DNA of 57,223 nt from Hyphococcus sp. (GCA_021776335.1 JAJFGB010000002.1:1-57223); one strand, 5' to 3'. Positions 36,643 to 46,309 are shown, numbered from the stretch's first letter. Numbers and translations are program-made. The notes: generated by a model not told the origin, from the sequence alone.

Positions 36643-37047
36643 TTATCTGCGGTTTGCGACCAGCAGCTGGATGAGCGGAAAAAATGCAAAGGCTATTTGA
36701 CTGACAAGCCCGATAAGGCCTGCGCTGGTCTGATAGTGGAAAATCAGCGCGTCAAAATCGCGGTTGAAGACAAATAGACCTAATAGCTGTTCGGCTGTCA
36801 TCAGCAGTGCAAAGGCCATGGCGCCCATGGTAACGCGCGCCGGGATCATTGCCTGGACGTTGATTTTTCTGATCAGGATGCGGCAGACGACCCATGACAG
36901 GCTGAGGATAAGCGGCGTTTCCATCAACACCGCAATGGTTTCACTGAAAAATCGCCCAAGCACCAGCACGCGAAACGTACCAAGAGCAAAGCCCAGTGCA
37001 AAAGTAATGGCGAAATAAACGGCGCCGGCGCGGAGTGCTTTTGCCAT
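36643..37047 (-). CDS. Four-helix membrane protein of unknown function
   Basis: A 134-aa protein with helices near AGAVYFAITFALGFALGTF, TPLILSLSWVVCRILI, MGAMAFALLMTAEQLLGLF and GLIGLVSQIAFAFFPLIQLL. I do not recognise the family. ATG 37047 with GAGG 7 bases upstream is chosen; longer readings run into the permease gene. It lies 18 bases downstream of the SLC13 permease stop on the same strand, so the two are likely co-transcribed. Confidence 0.72.
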   Translation of the reverse strand: MAKALRAGAVYFAITFALGFALGTFRVLVLGRFFSETIAVLMETPLILSLSWVVCRILIRKINVQAMIPARVTMGAMAFALLMTAEQLLGLFVFNRDFDALIFHYQTSAGLIGLVSQIAFAFFPLIQLLVANRR

Positions 37048-37064
37048 TAAAAACCTCGAATTGC

Positions 37065-38429
37065 TTAGCGCAACATCACCCAACAGACGCTCGCCACAAT
37101 AAACGCCACGATGATGTTCAACATTGCGCCTTCGCGAGCCATGCGGGCAATGGAAACCCGGCCAGTGCCATAGATGATCGCATTGGGCGCTGTTGCGACG
37201 GGCAGCATGAAAGCGCAGGAACACGAAATCACCGCCGGGATCATCAGGAGTTCCGGTTTGACGCTGGCGCCGGCGGCAACAGCAGCGAGCAGCGGCATCA
37301 AAAGATTTGCAGTTGCAGTGTTTGACGTCATTTCAGTCAGGAAAGTGACCGAAAGACAAAGCCCCAGCATCATCAAAAATACTGGCGCACCCGCAAGGCC
37401 GCCAAGACTGGCGCCGATCAACACATCAAGCCCGCTGGCGCGAAAAGCGCTGGCGATGCAGATGCCGCCAGCAAATAATAAGAGCATGCCCCACGGAATA
37501 TCGCTGGCGGTTTTCCAGTCGAGAAGCGCGCCTTTTTTACCGTCGGGAACGAGAAACATGATGATGACGGCGAGCACCGCGACGGTGGAATCCCCAGCGC
37601 CCACAATGCCAAGGGCGCCGGTCCAGCCGCCAAACGGTTCGGCGCGGGTAATCCACATGGCGATTGCGAGACCAAAAACCATCAGGGTGCGGCGCTCATC
37701 TACGCGCCAAGGGCCGGGATCGCTCAACTCTGGCGTTTTGACGCCGCCCATGGATCGCGTCAGCCACAATGCTATTACCGGAATGCCAATGACGACGATA
37801 GGAATGCCAATGCTCATCCAGCGCGTAAACGAAAATTCGACGCCGGTCGCGTTGAAATAGGCGTCAGCAAAAATCAGATTGGGCGGCGTGCCGATCAGTG
37901 TCGCCGTACCGCCCAGTGAAGCGGCGTAGGCAATGCCGAGGAGCAGCGGAGGACCAAGCTTTGGATTGTCCGAACGCGCGAGGATCGCCAGCGCCATGGT
38001 CGCGAGCATCAATGTTGTTGCTGTATTGGAAATCCACATGGACAATATCGCGGCCGCGAGCATGAAACCGATGACAAGCCGGCGCCCGGAAGTTCCAACG
38101 AGATTGATCATGTAAAGCGCAAGACGCTCGTGGACGCCGGATTTTTCCAGCGCCTTTGACAGCATGAAAGACGCCATCAAAAGAACGATGACGTAACTGC
38201 CAAGGGCTGCCGCCGCCGCGCGCTGATCGAGAACGCCGGCGAGCGGAAATAGCGCAAAAGGCACAATAGAGGTCGCCGGGATCGGCAGGGCTTCGGTGAC
38301 CCACCAGAATGCCGTGAGCGCGGTGATGGCGATGGTCCAGACGATCGGTTCGGCCAGGCCGCCCGCTAATGCTGCGAGCCCGGCGCTGGCGGCAAAGAGG
38401 AGCCCTAGAAGAATACGGATCGGTTTCAT
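37065..38429 (-). CDS. SLC13/DASS-family anion:Na+ symporter
   Basis: A 454-aa polytopic transporter of the divalent anion:sodium symporter family (dicarboxylates, sulfate or citrate). Both SNT signature motifs are present: WISNTATTLMLATMALA and EMTSNTATANLLMPLLA. LIGTPPNLIFADAYF follows the first half, as in NaDC/VcINDY-type carriers. ATG 38429 is used; a TTG ten codons upstream overlaps the divergent DUF952 gene and is less likely. The substrate cannot be decided from sequence. Confidence 0.92.
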   Translation of the reverse strand: MKPIRILLGLLFAASAGLAALAGGLAEPIVWTIAITALTAFWWVTEALPIPATSIVPFALFPLAGVLDQRAAAAALGSYVIVLLMASFMLSKALEKSGVHERLALYMINLVGTSGRRLVIGFMLAAAILSMWISNTATTLMLATMALAILARSDNPKLGPPLLLGIAYAASLGGTATLIGTPPNLIFADAYFNATGVEFSFTRWMSIGIPIVVIGIPVIALWLTRSMGGVKTPELSDPGPWRVDERRTLMVFGLAIAMWITRAEPFGGWTGALGIVGAGDSTVAVLAVIIMFLVPDGKKGALLDWKTASDIPWGMLLLFAGGICIASAFRASGLDVLIGASLGGLAGAPVFLMMLGLCLSVTFLTEMTSNTATANLLMPLLAAVAAGASVKPELLMIPAVISCSCAFMLPVATAPNAIIYGTGRVSIARMAREGAMLNIIVAFIVASVCWVMLR

Positions 38430-38530
38430 GGGGGTGATTAACCGGCGATTGCGCTTCAATGTCTAGTGATGTGGGTTTGGAACATTGGTCGCGCTTGCCG
38501 TCTGCCTCAGCGCTCTATATGTCGACGGCC

Positions 38531-38884
38531 ATGACGGGAGCTATCGAATTTGTTTACCGCCTCGCCACGGCGCAGGAGTGGTTTATCGCGCGGGAAACCG
38601 GTGTTGCGCCGACACGCGAAATTGATGAGCGCGACGGCTATATGCATTTGTCGACCCGCGATCAGGCGCTTGAGACGGCGCGGATACACTTTGCCGGCGC
38701 CACGGACCTGTTGGCGTTGGAAATATCTTTGGGTGAGATTGACGGTCAGTTGAAATTTGAACTGGCGCCAAAACGCGGTGAGAAATTCCCGCATCTTTAC
38801 GGCGCTCTGCGCACCGAACATATCAGGCGGGCAATCAAGCTTGTGTCTTGCGGCGACGGGTTTGAATTTGGCGAAAACGCATGA
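38531..38884 (+). CDS. DUF952 family protein
   Basis: A protein of 117 aa from ATG 38531. The family pattern is EFVYRLATAQEW, then DGYMHLSTRDQALETA, then FAGATDLLALEI and FPHLYGALR. DUF952 proteins resemble ADP-ribosyl transferase-fold or glutathione S-transferase-adjacent proteins in some databases, but no activity is established. Starts at 38459 and 38519 are also in frame; the shorter one gives the usual family length and leaves room for a promoter next to the divergent permease. Its TGA overlaps the pyrD ATG, so the two are translationally coupled. Confidence 0.85.
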   Translation: MTGAIEFVYRLATAQEWFIARETGVAPTREIDERDGYMHLSTRDQALETARIHFAGATDLLALEISLGEIDGQLKFELAPKRGEKFPHLYGALRTEHIRRAIKLVSCGDGFEFGENA

Positions 38885-39951
38885 AGTCACCGCTGTTTCT
38901 TGCTGATCTCGGGTCAAAGGCCATGGCGGCGGTTGATGCGGAAACAGCGCATCGTCTGACGGTTCGATTGTTAAAAAGTGGCGCCGGCCCGAAAATTCGT
39001 GTCAAAAATCCACGCCTCGCGACCAATGTCGCGGGGCTTTATTTTGCCAATCCTCTTGGGCTAGCGGCCGGTTTTGATAAAAATGCCGAAGCGCCGGACG
39101 CTGTGCTGGGCCTCGGTTTCGGATTTGTGGAAGTTGGCGCCGTGACGCCACGGCCACAAGCCGGCAACGCGAAGCCGCGCGTGTTTCGCTTGCGCGCCGA
39201 TGCAGCCGTGATCAATCGCTATGGGTTTAACAATGATGGATTGGAAATTATTGCGCGGCGTTTACAGGCGCGGCGCAGAACCGGCGCCGCCAGCGGAATT
39301 GTTGGGATCAATCTTGGCGCTAACAAGGACAGCTTGGATCGTGCGCAAGACTATGTGACAGGTGTGACGAGGCTCGCGGGGGTTGTTGATTTTTATACGG
39401 TGAACATTTCTTCGCCAAATACGCCCGGGCTTCGCGCCCTGCAGGATAAAGCTGCGCTGTCTGACCTCATGTCGCGTGTTCTAGCTGCACGCGGTGCTGC
39501 CGCGCCCGAAACGCCGGTGTTTTTAAAAATTGCGCCCGACCTTGCAGATGAAGACAAGGCGGATATTGCGAGCCTTGTGAAATCATTGGCGATCGATGGG
39601 TTAATCATCTCCAATACCACGATTGCGCGTCCGACGTTTTTACGCAGCGGCAATGCGCATGAGGCGGGCGGTCTTTCGGGTAAGCCGCTCTTTGCGCCTT
39701 CGACAGCATTGCTGCGAGAGTTTTACGCGGCTCTGGGCGTCGATGTTCCATTGATCGGAGTTGGTGGGGTTTCCTCGGCGCGCGATGCTTATGAGAAGAT
39801 TCTCGCTGGCGCGTCGCTCGTCCAGCTATACACAGCGCTTGTTTACGAAGGGCCTGGCCTGCCGTCCCGTATTTTGAAAGACCTGCCAGGGTTTCTTGAT
39901 GCTGACGGATTTGAAACCGTTGCCGACGCCGTCGGCGCCGGTCATGCGTGA
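38881..39951 (+). CDS. pyrD: Dihydroorotate dehydrogenase (quinone), class 2
   Basis: A 356-aa FMN enzyme oxidising dihydroorotate to orotate, the fourth step of pyrimidine synthesis, with electrons passed to membrane quinone. Seen motifs: NPLGLAAGFDKNAEA, GAVTPRPQAGNAKPRVFRL, NRYGFNNDGL, VNISSPNTPGLRALQ and GVGGVSSARDAYEKILAGA. The N-terminal amphipathic helix and length match the class 2 membrane-associated type. It overlaps the DUF952 stop by four bases (ATGA) and converges on the MATE gene with a 10-base overlap. Confidence 0.97.
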   Translation: MKSPLFLADLGSKAMAAVDAETAHRLTVRLLKSGAGPKIRVKNPRLATNVAGLYFANPLGLAAGFDKNAEAPDAVLGLGFGFVEVGAVTPRPQAGNAKPRVFRLRADAAVINRYGFNNDGLEIIARRLQARRRTGAASGIVGINLGANKDSLDRAQDYVTGVTRLAGVVDFYTVNISSPNTPGLRALQDKAALSDLMSRVLAARGAAAPETPVFLKIAPDLADEDKADIASLVKSLAIDGLIISNTTIARPTFLRSGNAHEAGGLSGKPLFAPSTALLREFYAALGVDVPLIGVGGVSSARDAYEKILAGASLVQLYTALVYEGPGLPSRILKDLPGFLDADGFETVADAVGAGHA

Positions 39952-41315
39952 TCGTCAAAGGTGGTTTTGAGGCGCGGCATATAAAGCCCAAGCGTTACGG
40001 CGCGCAGAAGAAAATACAGCGAAAACGCCATCCAAAGCCCGTGATTGTCGTAGCGCCCGGCGAGCAATAGTGAGGCGGGAATAAATACGGCCGTGGAGAC
40101 AATCATCGAATCGCGCATTTCCTTTGCGCGCGTCGCTCCAATAAAGATGCCGTCCAGTTGGAAGCCGATCACAACAATCAAGGGACTGATGATGACCCAC
40201 GGCATATAAATTTTCGTGGTTGTCCGGATTGGACCCTCGGGATTTAGGAGCGCGATCAGCGCATCGCCAAACGCCCAGTAAAACAACGTAAAGATGACCG
40301 AGGCGGCAACCGCGAGAATAAAAGTACGTTTAACCGCGGAGTGATAGCGGACAGCGCCGCGCGCCGGGTCGCGCGCGCCCATAGCCCGACCCACGAGGGT
40401 TTCTGCCGCAATCGCTGTACCGTCCAAAGCAAGCCCCGTAAACAAAAAGAGCTGCAAAAGCGTCTGGTTGGCCGCCAGGGTCACATCACCAAAGGCGCCG
40501 CCGCGCTGCACAAACCAGGCAAAGCAAAAGGCGAGCAACAGGGTGCGGATAAAAATATCACGATTGACGGACAATGTGCGTTTGACCTGCTCGGCGGCCC
40601 AAAAGTGATCCATGCGCCAATGGGCTTTGATCCCGCCATGATCGTTGAGGACGAGAACAACAAAGAAAACTGCAACAAAGAATCCGGCAATTTCTGCGAT
40701 TAAAGTGCCGGCGGCGACACCCGCTGCACCCCAGCCAAGGTCGACGACGAACCAATAGTCGAGAAATATGTTGAGACCGGTGATGAATATGCTGACCGCC
40801 ATCAAGTAATCCGTACGCCCTTTGGCGGTGAGCCAGCCAAAGGCGGCATAGGAAGCGAGTGCAAATGGGGCGCCCCAAATTCTGATGTCAAAATAGGTAA
40901 GGCCGGCGGAAAGGGTCTGCGCGCTGGCCTCTGATCCGACCGCTAAAAGCCGAAAAGAAAGCCAACCAATGGGCCATTGCAACGCCACCAGCGCCAAGCC
41001 TATGGCGCCGCCAATAGCTGCGCCGCGCGCAAGGGCTGCACGCGCTTCCGGTTCGTCTTCGGCGCCCGACGCTTGCGCCGTTAGTCCGGCGACGCTCATG
41101 CGGATGAAGCCAAAGGTCCAATAGGTGAGCGAAAAAATCACGGCGCCGAGCCCAACAGCAGCGATATCGAGGGGGCGCGCCGATTGCGCCAGGGCCCAGA
41201 CGTCGACGGCGCCCAAAAGCGGGGTCACTGATGCCGCTATTGAGGCTGGCCAGGCGAGCTTTAAGATCTCACGGTAGGATGTGCCTGTTTGTGGGCTATC
41301 GGGGGCGGCGGTCAT
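39942..41315 (-). CDS. MATE family efflux transporter (DinF/NorM-like)
   Basis: A 457-aa protein with about twelve membrane helices in two related halves. LAWPASIAASVTPLLGAVDVWALAQ near the N-terminus and GTAIAAETLVGRAMGARD in the second half match MATE transporters of the DinF branch. These export organic cations or drugs in exchange for H+ or Na+. The substrate is unknown. It is a single gene; the stop lies inside the last codons of pyrD on the other strand, and the start faces the DUF2270 gene. Confidence 0.93.
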   Translation of the reverse strand: MTAAPDSPQTGTSYREILKLAWPASIAASVTPLLGAVDVWALAQSARPLDIAAVGLGAVIFSLTYWTFGFIRMSVAGLTAQASGAEDEPEARAALARGAAIGGAIGLALVALQWPIGWLSFRLLAVGSEASAQTLSAGLTYFDIRIWGAPFALASYAAFGWLTAKGRTDYLMAVSIFITGLNIFLDYWFVVDLGWGAAGVAAGTLIAEIAGFFVAVFFVVLVLNDHGGIKAHWRMDHFWAAEQVKRTLSVNRDIFIRTLLLAFCFAWFVQRGGAFGDVTLAANQTLLQLFLFTGLALDGTAIAAETLVGRAMGARDPARGAVRYHSAVKRTFILAVAASVIFTLFYWAFGDALIALLNPEGPIRTTTKIYMPWVIISPLIVVIGFQLDGIFIGATRAKEMRDSMIVSTAVFIPASLLLAGRYDNHGLWMAFSLYFLLRAVTLGLYMPRLKTTFDDHA

Positions 41316-41402
41316 GAAAACTCCTTGAGAAAGCGCCTAACCTTTCATGCGAGCGATGTCGACCGCCTTGCAGCAAGCGCAAAACGCGCCGAAAGTATCC
41401 CC

Positions 41403-42101
41403 GTGAGTGAAAACTGGAAAGAATGGCAGTCGCCGCCTGGCGGCACTGGCAATGAATTTGACAACGCCGCCATCGGCGCCCTTGCGCATTTATATCGTGG
41501 CGAGGTTTATCGCTCGACAATCTGGCGCACGCGTCTTGATACGACCACCAATTGGTCAGTCGTCACCCTCGGCATCGCCTTGTCGATCAGTTTTTCCGAC
41601 CCGGAAGCGTCACCTTTGCCGCTCTTGTTGGTGGGTATTCTGATTTCAATGTTTTTAATTCTGGAAGCGCGTCGCTATCGCTTTTTCAATGTCTGGCGGG
41701 CGCGGGCGCGGTGGATTGAAACCAAGTTCTATGCGCCGATGCTTTTGATGTCGAGCAAACCAGATCCTGGCGAGTGGCAGGATGTCCTCGCTAAAGACTA
41801 TTTAAAACCGCAATATCATATTGGTTTTTGGCGCGCCATGGGCCGGCGTCTCCGGCGAAACTATATGTGGATTTTCGGTTTCCAGGCGGTTGCTTATTAC
41901 GGAAAAATTATCATCCACCCGGCGCCGTTGGAAAACTTTGATGCGCTTTTTACGCGTATGGCCGTGGGGCCGATCTCAGGCATTTCAGTCTTTGTGATCG
42001 GCGTATTGTTTCACGGCGCGTGGATATCCTTGACGCTCTATACGAACAGTCTCGACAAGAAAAAACACGGTCCCCGCGGTGGCGTTGAGGGAATGGGATA
42101 A
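41403..42101 (+). CDS. DUF2270 integral membrane protein
   Basis: A protein of 232 aa from GTG 41403 (reading S-E-N-W-K-E-W-Q next). The family blocks LAHLYRGEVYRSTIWRTRLD, then TTNWSVVTLGIALSISF and LEARRYRFFNVWRARARWIE, are clear. The C-terminal RRLRRNYMWIFGFQAVAYYG adds the third helix. The family is widespread, with no assigned role. A much longer reading from TTG 41289 overlaps the divergent MATE gene and is unlikely. Confidence 0.85.
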   Translation: MSENWKEWQSPPGGTGNEFDNAAIGALAHLYRGEVYRSTIWRTRLDTTTNWSVVTLGIALSISFSDPEASPLPLLLVGILISMFLILEARRYRFFNVWRARARWIETKFYAPMLLMSSKPDPGEWQDVLAKDYLKPQYHIGFWRAMGRRLRRNYMWIFGFQAVAYYGKIIIHPAPLENFDALFTRMAVGPISGISVFVIGVLFHGAWISLTLYTNSLDKKKHGPRGGVEGMG

Positions 42102-42112
42102 ACACGCAGCTT

Positions 42113-42520
42113 TTATAATCGGCGTGCCGCCTCATCGATCGGGACATCATTGATGCTGGCGAAACGTTTGCGCATTTTACCGTCTTCGTTGAACTCCCAC
42201 ATTTCATTGCCGTAGCTGCGCCACCACTGGCCGCTCTCATCGTAGGATTCATATTCAAAGCGTACGGCGATGTGGTTATCTGTATGGGCCCAATATTCTT
42301 TCTTGAGCTTATAGCCGTTTTCTCTCGCCCATTTGCTGCGTAGAAACTCCTTGATCTCTTCGCGGCCTTTTAGAAATGCATCGCGATTGCGCCATTCGCT
42401 GTCTTCGCTATAGGCGAGTGCGACACGCTCAGGGTCACGCGTATTCCAGGCGTCCTCGGCGGCTTGTACTTTCGCGCGTGCGGTTTCTTCGGTGAAGGGC
42501 GGGGCAAGTTTCTGCGTCAT
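42113..42520 (-). CDS. DUF1348 / NTF2-like protein
   Basis: A 135-aa single-domain protein of the SnoaL/NTF2-like fold. Seen family features: [60 protein letters not shown], and [13 protein letters not shown] with [12 protein letters not shown]. Members form small alpha+beta barrels with a cavity; no catalytic role is known. ATG at 42520. It stands alone on the minus strand, downstream of a short remnant of another gene. Confidence 0.92.
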   Translation of the reverse strand: MTQKLAPPFTEETARAKVQAAEDAWNTRDPERVALAYSEDSEWRNRDAFLKGREEIKEFLRSKWARENGYKLKKEYWAHTDNHIAVRFEYESYDESGQWWRSYGNEMWEFNEDGKMRKRFASINDVPIDEAARRL

Positions 42521-42587
42521 TGCTGATCTCCTGATTAATTATTAGCGGCGGCGGCTTTTGTCCCCGCTGCCCGGTTTCGTTTCTGGA

Positions 42588-42716
42588 TTAGTTGCGGGTG
42601 ACTTTGCGGTCGAGGAAGTCGAGCATCTCGGCGGCAATGTTGTCTTCATATTTTCGAGCGAGAAGTGCGGGCGGGAGCGGTGATTTTAATAGACGATAGG
42701 CTTTAACGCACCGCTT
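42588..42716 (-). pseudogene. Possible 3' remnant of a lost gene
   Basis: Between the DUF1348 gene and hisI an open frame ends at TAA (42588-42590) and reads like a protein tail: RLLKSPLPPALLARKY followed by EDNIAAEMLDFLDRK and VTRN. This helix-rich pattern, ending with a 'F-L-D-R' helix, resembles the C-terminus of alpha/beta hydrolases, but no family can be proven from so little. It has no plausible start and ribosome site of its own and runs into the end of hisI. It may be the truncated 3' end of a former gene, left after a deletion that joined it to hisI. Confidence 0.35.
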
Positions 42717-42721
42717 AAAAA

Positions 42722-43144
42722 CTATTTGCAAAAAGTCAAAACCGTTTCGTTTTCAGTTTTAGCGATGCTTCGATAAAAACATGATTGCCGTTCCGTATGA
42801 CAGGCGGGACCAGTCTGGTCCACGACAAGTTCAATGGCGTCCTGATCGCAGTCAGTGCGGATTTCACTGACCCGTTGTGTGTTGCCGGAGGTCTCGCCCT
42901 TGCGCCACAATTTCTGGCGGGAGCGCGACCAGTACCAAGCCTCGCCAGTTTCGATGGTTTTTAAAAGCGCCTCGGCGTTCATATACGCAAGCATCAAAAG
43001 CCGCCCGGTTCCAGCGTCGGTGACAGCAGCGGGAATGAGGCCGTCCGCGCCAAATTTTGGCGCGAATTTGGCGGTTTCTTCGATGGCGGCGTCAAGCGCG
43101 CTGCGGTCGGGAAAGAACGGCGTTTCGGTCATGGCCCGGACCAT
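42722..43144 (-). CDS. hisI: Phosphoribosyl-AMP cyclohydrolase
   Basis: A 140-aa zinc enzyme that opens the adenine ring of PR-AMP, the third step of histidine synthesis. [38 protein letters not shown] and [18 protein letters not shown] (metal-site Asp/Cys residues) are diagnostic, as is the cysteine in [12 protein letters not shown]. It is the monofunctional form without HisE. ATG 43132 would remove four residues (MVRA) and is equally possible. It is divergent from cysS with about 100 bases between starts. Confidence 0.97.
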   Translation of the reverse strand: MVRAMTETPFFPDRSALDAAIEETAKFAPKFGADGLIPAAVTDAGTGRLLMLAYMNAEALLKTIETGEAWYWSRSRQKLWRKGETSGNTQRVSEIRTDCDQDAIELVVDQTGPACHTERQSCFYRSIAKTENETVLTFCK

Positions 43145-43248
43145 AGCAGGGGCGCCGACGCACGCAATCTCGCCTCAAACAGCAGTTTATTGCTGCGCGC
43201 TGGCCAGAGGCGGCTGGCAAACTGACTGAAATTGAATAGAACCGTGAC

Positions 43249-44622
43249 ATGGCCCTGAAGATTTACGACACCATGCGCCGCGAAAAGCGCGTCTTTGAAC
43301 CTGCCGACCCGAGCTGCGTGACGCTCTATGTCTGCGGGCCCACGGTTTACAGCTACGCCCATATTGGCAATGCGCGTTCGGCGGTCGCTTTTGATCTTCT
43401 CCATCGTGTATTGCGGCGTCGCTATGGCGCGGACCATGTGGTTTATGCCCGCAACATCACGGACATAGACGATAAGATCATCAAAGCCTCACGCGAGACT
43501 GGCGAGCCGATCAGCGTCATTACGAAAAAATTTGCCGAGATTTACCGTGCTGATATGGCGGCGCTTGGCGTCTTGTCGCCCGCAATGGAGCCTGCTGCGA
43601 CCGAGCATATTGCCGGCATGATTGCGATGATGGAAAAGCTCATCGCAAAGGGCGCAGCCTATGAGGGCGAGGGACATGTTCTTTTTTCGGTCGACAGTTT
43701 TGCGGATTATGGAAAACTCTCAGGCGTTGACCGCGACGAAATGATCGCCGGCGCCCGGGTTGAGGTGGCGCCTTACAAGAAAAACCCGGCTGACTTTGTT
43801 TTGTGGAAACCTGCCAGGGATGATGAGCCTGGATGGGACAGTCCCTGGGGGCGCGGCCGGCCAGGATGGCATCTTGAATGTTCGGTGATGATCGAAGCAC
43901 AGTTTGGACACACCATCGACATTCATGGCGGCGGACAGGATTTACGCTTTCCGCATCATGAAAATGAGATTGCCCAAAGCGCCTGTGCTCATGACGGCGT
44001 CCCGCTGGCGCGATACTGGATGCATAACGGCTTTCTTCGCATGGGGGCGGAGAAGATGGCGAAGTCGCTTGGCAATGTTGTCCTTGCTCATGATCTGTTG
44101 AAAAAATGGCACGGTGAGACTCTCCGCTGGGCGCTTTTATCAGCTCACTATCGCCAGCCTCTGGAATGGACAGAGGAGTTACTCACGCAGTCAAAGCGCC
44201 AGCTTGATCGTTTCTATCGTTTGCTCGATGAGATCGATTTTTCATCCGAGGCTGGCGACGCGCCGGAAAGTATTTCGCTGACGCTTGAAGATGATCTCAA
44301 CACGCCGGAAGCTTTTGCAGGTCTCCATCAGTTGCGTGATATTGCGAGTCAGATGGAAGGCGCTGCACGTGAAAAAGCGATCACGCGGTTGCGTGATGCC
44401 GGGCGCCTTCTGGGCTTTTTTAATGTCCCGCCAAAGGATTGGTTTAGGGGCGCCGATGAAGGCGGCCCTTCCGATGCGGAGATCGATAGTCTGCTTGCCG
44501 AACGTGCTGCCGCCCGCAAGGCAAAGGATTTCTCTGCCTCGGACCGTATTCGTGACGATCTTGCGTCAAAGGGGATCGTTATCGAAGACGGACCGGACGG
44601 CGTCACATGGCGGCGGGCGTGA
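43249..44622 (+). CDS. cysS: Cysteinyl-tRNA synthetase
   Basis: A 457-aa class I synthetase. The zinc-site Cys is in LYVCGPTVYSYAHIGNARS, which also holds the HIGH-type motif. The other zinc ligands are in GWHLECSVM and HGGGQDLRFPHHENEIAQS. The KMSKS-type motif is KMAKSLGNVV. Length is typical. Its end overlaps the start of the PhyH gene by 16 bases, so translation is probably coupled. It diverges from hisI. Confidence 0.97.
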   Translation: MALKIYDTMRREKRVFEPADPSCVTLYVCGPTVYSYAHIGNARSAVAFDLLHRVLRRRYGADHVVYARNITDIDDKIIKASRETGEPISVITKKFAEIYRADMAALGVLSPAMEPAATEHIAGMIAMMEKLIAKGAAYEGEGHVLFSVDSFADYGKLSGVDRDEMIAGARVEVAPYKKNPADFVLWKPARDDEPGWDSPWGRGRPGWHLECSVMIEAQFGHTIDIHGGGQDLRFPHHENEIAQSACAHDGVPLARYWMHNGFLRMGAEKMAKSLGNVVLAHDLLKKWHGETLRWALLSAHYRQPLEWTEELLTQSKRQLDRFYRLLDEIDFSSEAGDAPESISLTLEDDLNTPEAFAGLHQLRDIASQMEGAAREKAITRLRDAGRLLGFFNVPPKDWFRGADEGGPSDAEIDSLLAERAAARKAKDFSASDRIRDDLASKGIVIEDGPDGVTWRRA

Positions 44623-45497
44623 GCGCACTGCCAGAATTCTCCGCGCCTGAGGGCGGCCGGCTCAGCGAAGAAATGTGCACTGCCTTTGATGATGTTGGGG
44701 TCATTATTTTGCGCGGCTTTGCAACGCCGGAGGCATGTAAGAAGCTGCAACAGCGCACGACGGCGCTGGTCGATGCTTTCGATCCGGCATCGGCATGTAG
44801 TGTTTTTTCGACCAAATCAAACGCCCAGTTCGATGATGATTATTTTATTCAATCGGGCGGCGCCATCAGGTTCTTTTTCGAGGAAGACGCCTTTGACGCC
44901 AGCGGTGTATTGAAACGATCAAAAGTAAACTCCCTTAATAAGATGGGTCATGCGATGCATGACATAGATCCGGTGTTCGACGCGTTTTCACGCATGCCTG
45001 CGCTCGCCGAAGCTGTTGCGCGTCTTGGTATCCAAAAGCCCGACATTGTTCAGTCAATGTATATTTTCAAACCGCCAGGTGTTGGTGGCGAGGTTCTCTG
45101 CCATCAGGACTCGACTTATCTTTATACGCAACCAGAGAGCTGCATTGGTTTTTGGTTTGCCATCGACGATGCTGATCTGGAAAATGGCTGCATGCATTTT
45201 CTGCCCGGCGCCCATAAGGGGCCGCTGCGCCAATTGAACGGTCGTATGGCGGACGGCAAGTTGGCCACTGAAATCATTGATGAAACGCCGTTTCCAGAGG
45301 ATACGGCGGCGTCAGCCTGCGCAAGGCGCGGCGACCTTGTGATTTTTCACGGACGGGCGCCGCATTTAAGCGCCGCCAACCGATCATCGCGACCGCGCCA
45401 CGCCTATACGCTTCATATTGTTGACGGCGCTTGCGATTGGCCCGAAGCGAACTGGTTGCAGCGTCCAGAGAGTTTGCCATTTCGCGGGTTTGTTTGA
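44607..45497 (+). CDS. Phytanoyl-CoA dioxygenase (PhyH) family Fe(II)/2-oxoglutarate oxygenase
   Basis: A 296-aa oxygenase. The iron triad is visible: His166 and Asp168 in VLCHQDSTYLYT, and a distal histidine in the block VIFHGRAPHLSAANRSS. The following arginine should bind 2-oxoglutarate. KPPGVGGEVLCHQDSTYL and DDADLENGCMHFLPGAHKG are PhyH-like. The true substrate is unknown; PhyH proteins hydroxylate lipids, amino acids or secondary metabolites. ATG 44607 overlaps the end of cysS; GTG 44619 would be a shorter start. Its function need not be related to cysS. Confidence 0.9.
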   Translation: MAAGVSALPEFSAPEGGRLSEEMCTAFDDVGVIILRGFATPEACKKLQQRTTALVDAFDPASACSVFSTKSNAQFDDDYFIQSGGAIRFFFEEDAFDASGVLKRSKVNSLNKMGHAMHDIDPVFDAFSRMPALAEAVARLGIQKPDIVQSMYIFKPPGVGGEVLCHQDSTYLYTQPESCIGFWFAIDDADLENGCMHFLPGAHKGPLRQLNGRMADGKLATEIIDETPFPEDTAASACARRGDLVIFHGRAPHLSAANRSSRPRHAYTLHIVDGACDWPEANWLQRPESLPFRGFV

Positions 45498-45610
45498 ACC
45501 CATTTGTTAGTCGCGTAGTCGTGAACAGCGCGCCGTATTCGCCTCCTTTTAAACTGGCGCTGGCGGACCATATTTCGTGAAACGCTTTCCTTTAAAATAC
45601 GAGGCATGAG

Positions 45611-46309
45611 ATGATTACGATCCGTAAGGGCGTAGATCGCGGCCATGCAAATCATGGCTGGCTCGACGCTAATCACAGTTTTTCTTTCGGCAACTACTAC
45701 CACCCTGATCATATGGGTTATCGCGCTTTGCGGGTGATGAACGAAGACCGGATTAATCCGGGCGCTGGTTTTCCGCCGCATCCCCATCAGGATATGGAAA
45801 TCATTACCTATGTGCTTGAGGGCGCTTTGGCCCATAAGGATTCTACCGGCGGCAGCGGCGTGATAACGCCCGGCGTTGTGCAATATATGTGCGCTGGTAC
45901 GGGCGTCACGCATAGCGAATATAATGCGTCAGTTGAAAACCCACTGCATCTTTACCAGATATGGCTTTTGCCAAACGCAAAGGGCCATAAGCCCGGCTAT
46001 GCTGAAAAAAAGATCGGCAATGCGCGCGAAGGCGCACTGGCGCTTATTGCTTCCGGCGATGGCCGCGATGGGTCGATCAAGATCAACCAGGATGCCGATC
46101 TTTATGCGTCTCTGGTGAAAGCAGGGGATGATTTGACCCATGCTTTCGCTGGCGGCCGCTATGGCTGGCTGCAGATCGCCAAAGGCGGGATTGAGTTGCC
46201 GGGCGGTTCGGTGATGCAGGCGGGTGACGGCGCAAAAATCGAGGATGAGCGCATGCTTGCATTTAAAGCGCTCGCGGACAGCGAAATCCTGCTGTTTGAT
46301 TTGGCGTAA
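45611..46309 (+). CDS. Pirin family protein
   Basis: A 232-aa bicupin with the pirin N-terminal block DHMGYRALRVMNEDRINPG. The metal ligands fit the HxH motif in FPPHPHQDMEIITYVLEG and the later histidine and glutamate in GTGVTHSEYNAS. Bacterial pirins often have quercetinase or redox-sensor activity. The C-terminal half is the second cupin. ATG 45611 follows GAGG. A 113-base gap separates it from the PhyH gene, and 21 bases separate it from the next gene, so it may be co-transcribed with the iron-sulfur scaffold. Confidence 0.93.
   Translation: MITIRKGVDRGHANHGWLDANHSFSFGNYYHPDHMGYRALRVMNEDRINPGAGFPPHPHQDMEIITYVLEGALAHKDSTGGSGVITPGVVQYMCAGTGVTHSEYNASVENPLHLYQIWLLPNAKGHKPGYAEKKIGNAREGALALIASGDGRDGSIKINQDADLYASLVKAGDDLTHAFAGGRYGWLQIAKGGIELPGGSVMQAGDGAKIEDERMLAFKALADSEILLFDLA

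Noticed and set aside
41289-41402. Longer DUF2270 protein starting at TTG 41289
   Set aside because: The added residues overlap the divergent MATE gene and do not belong to the family domain.
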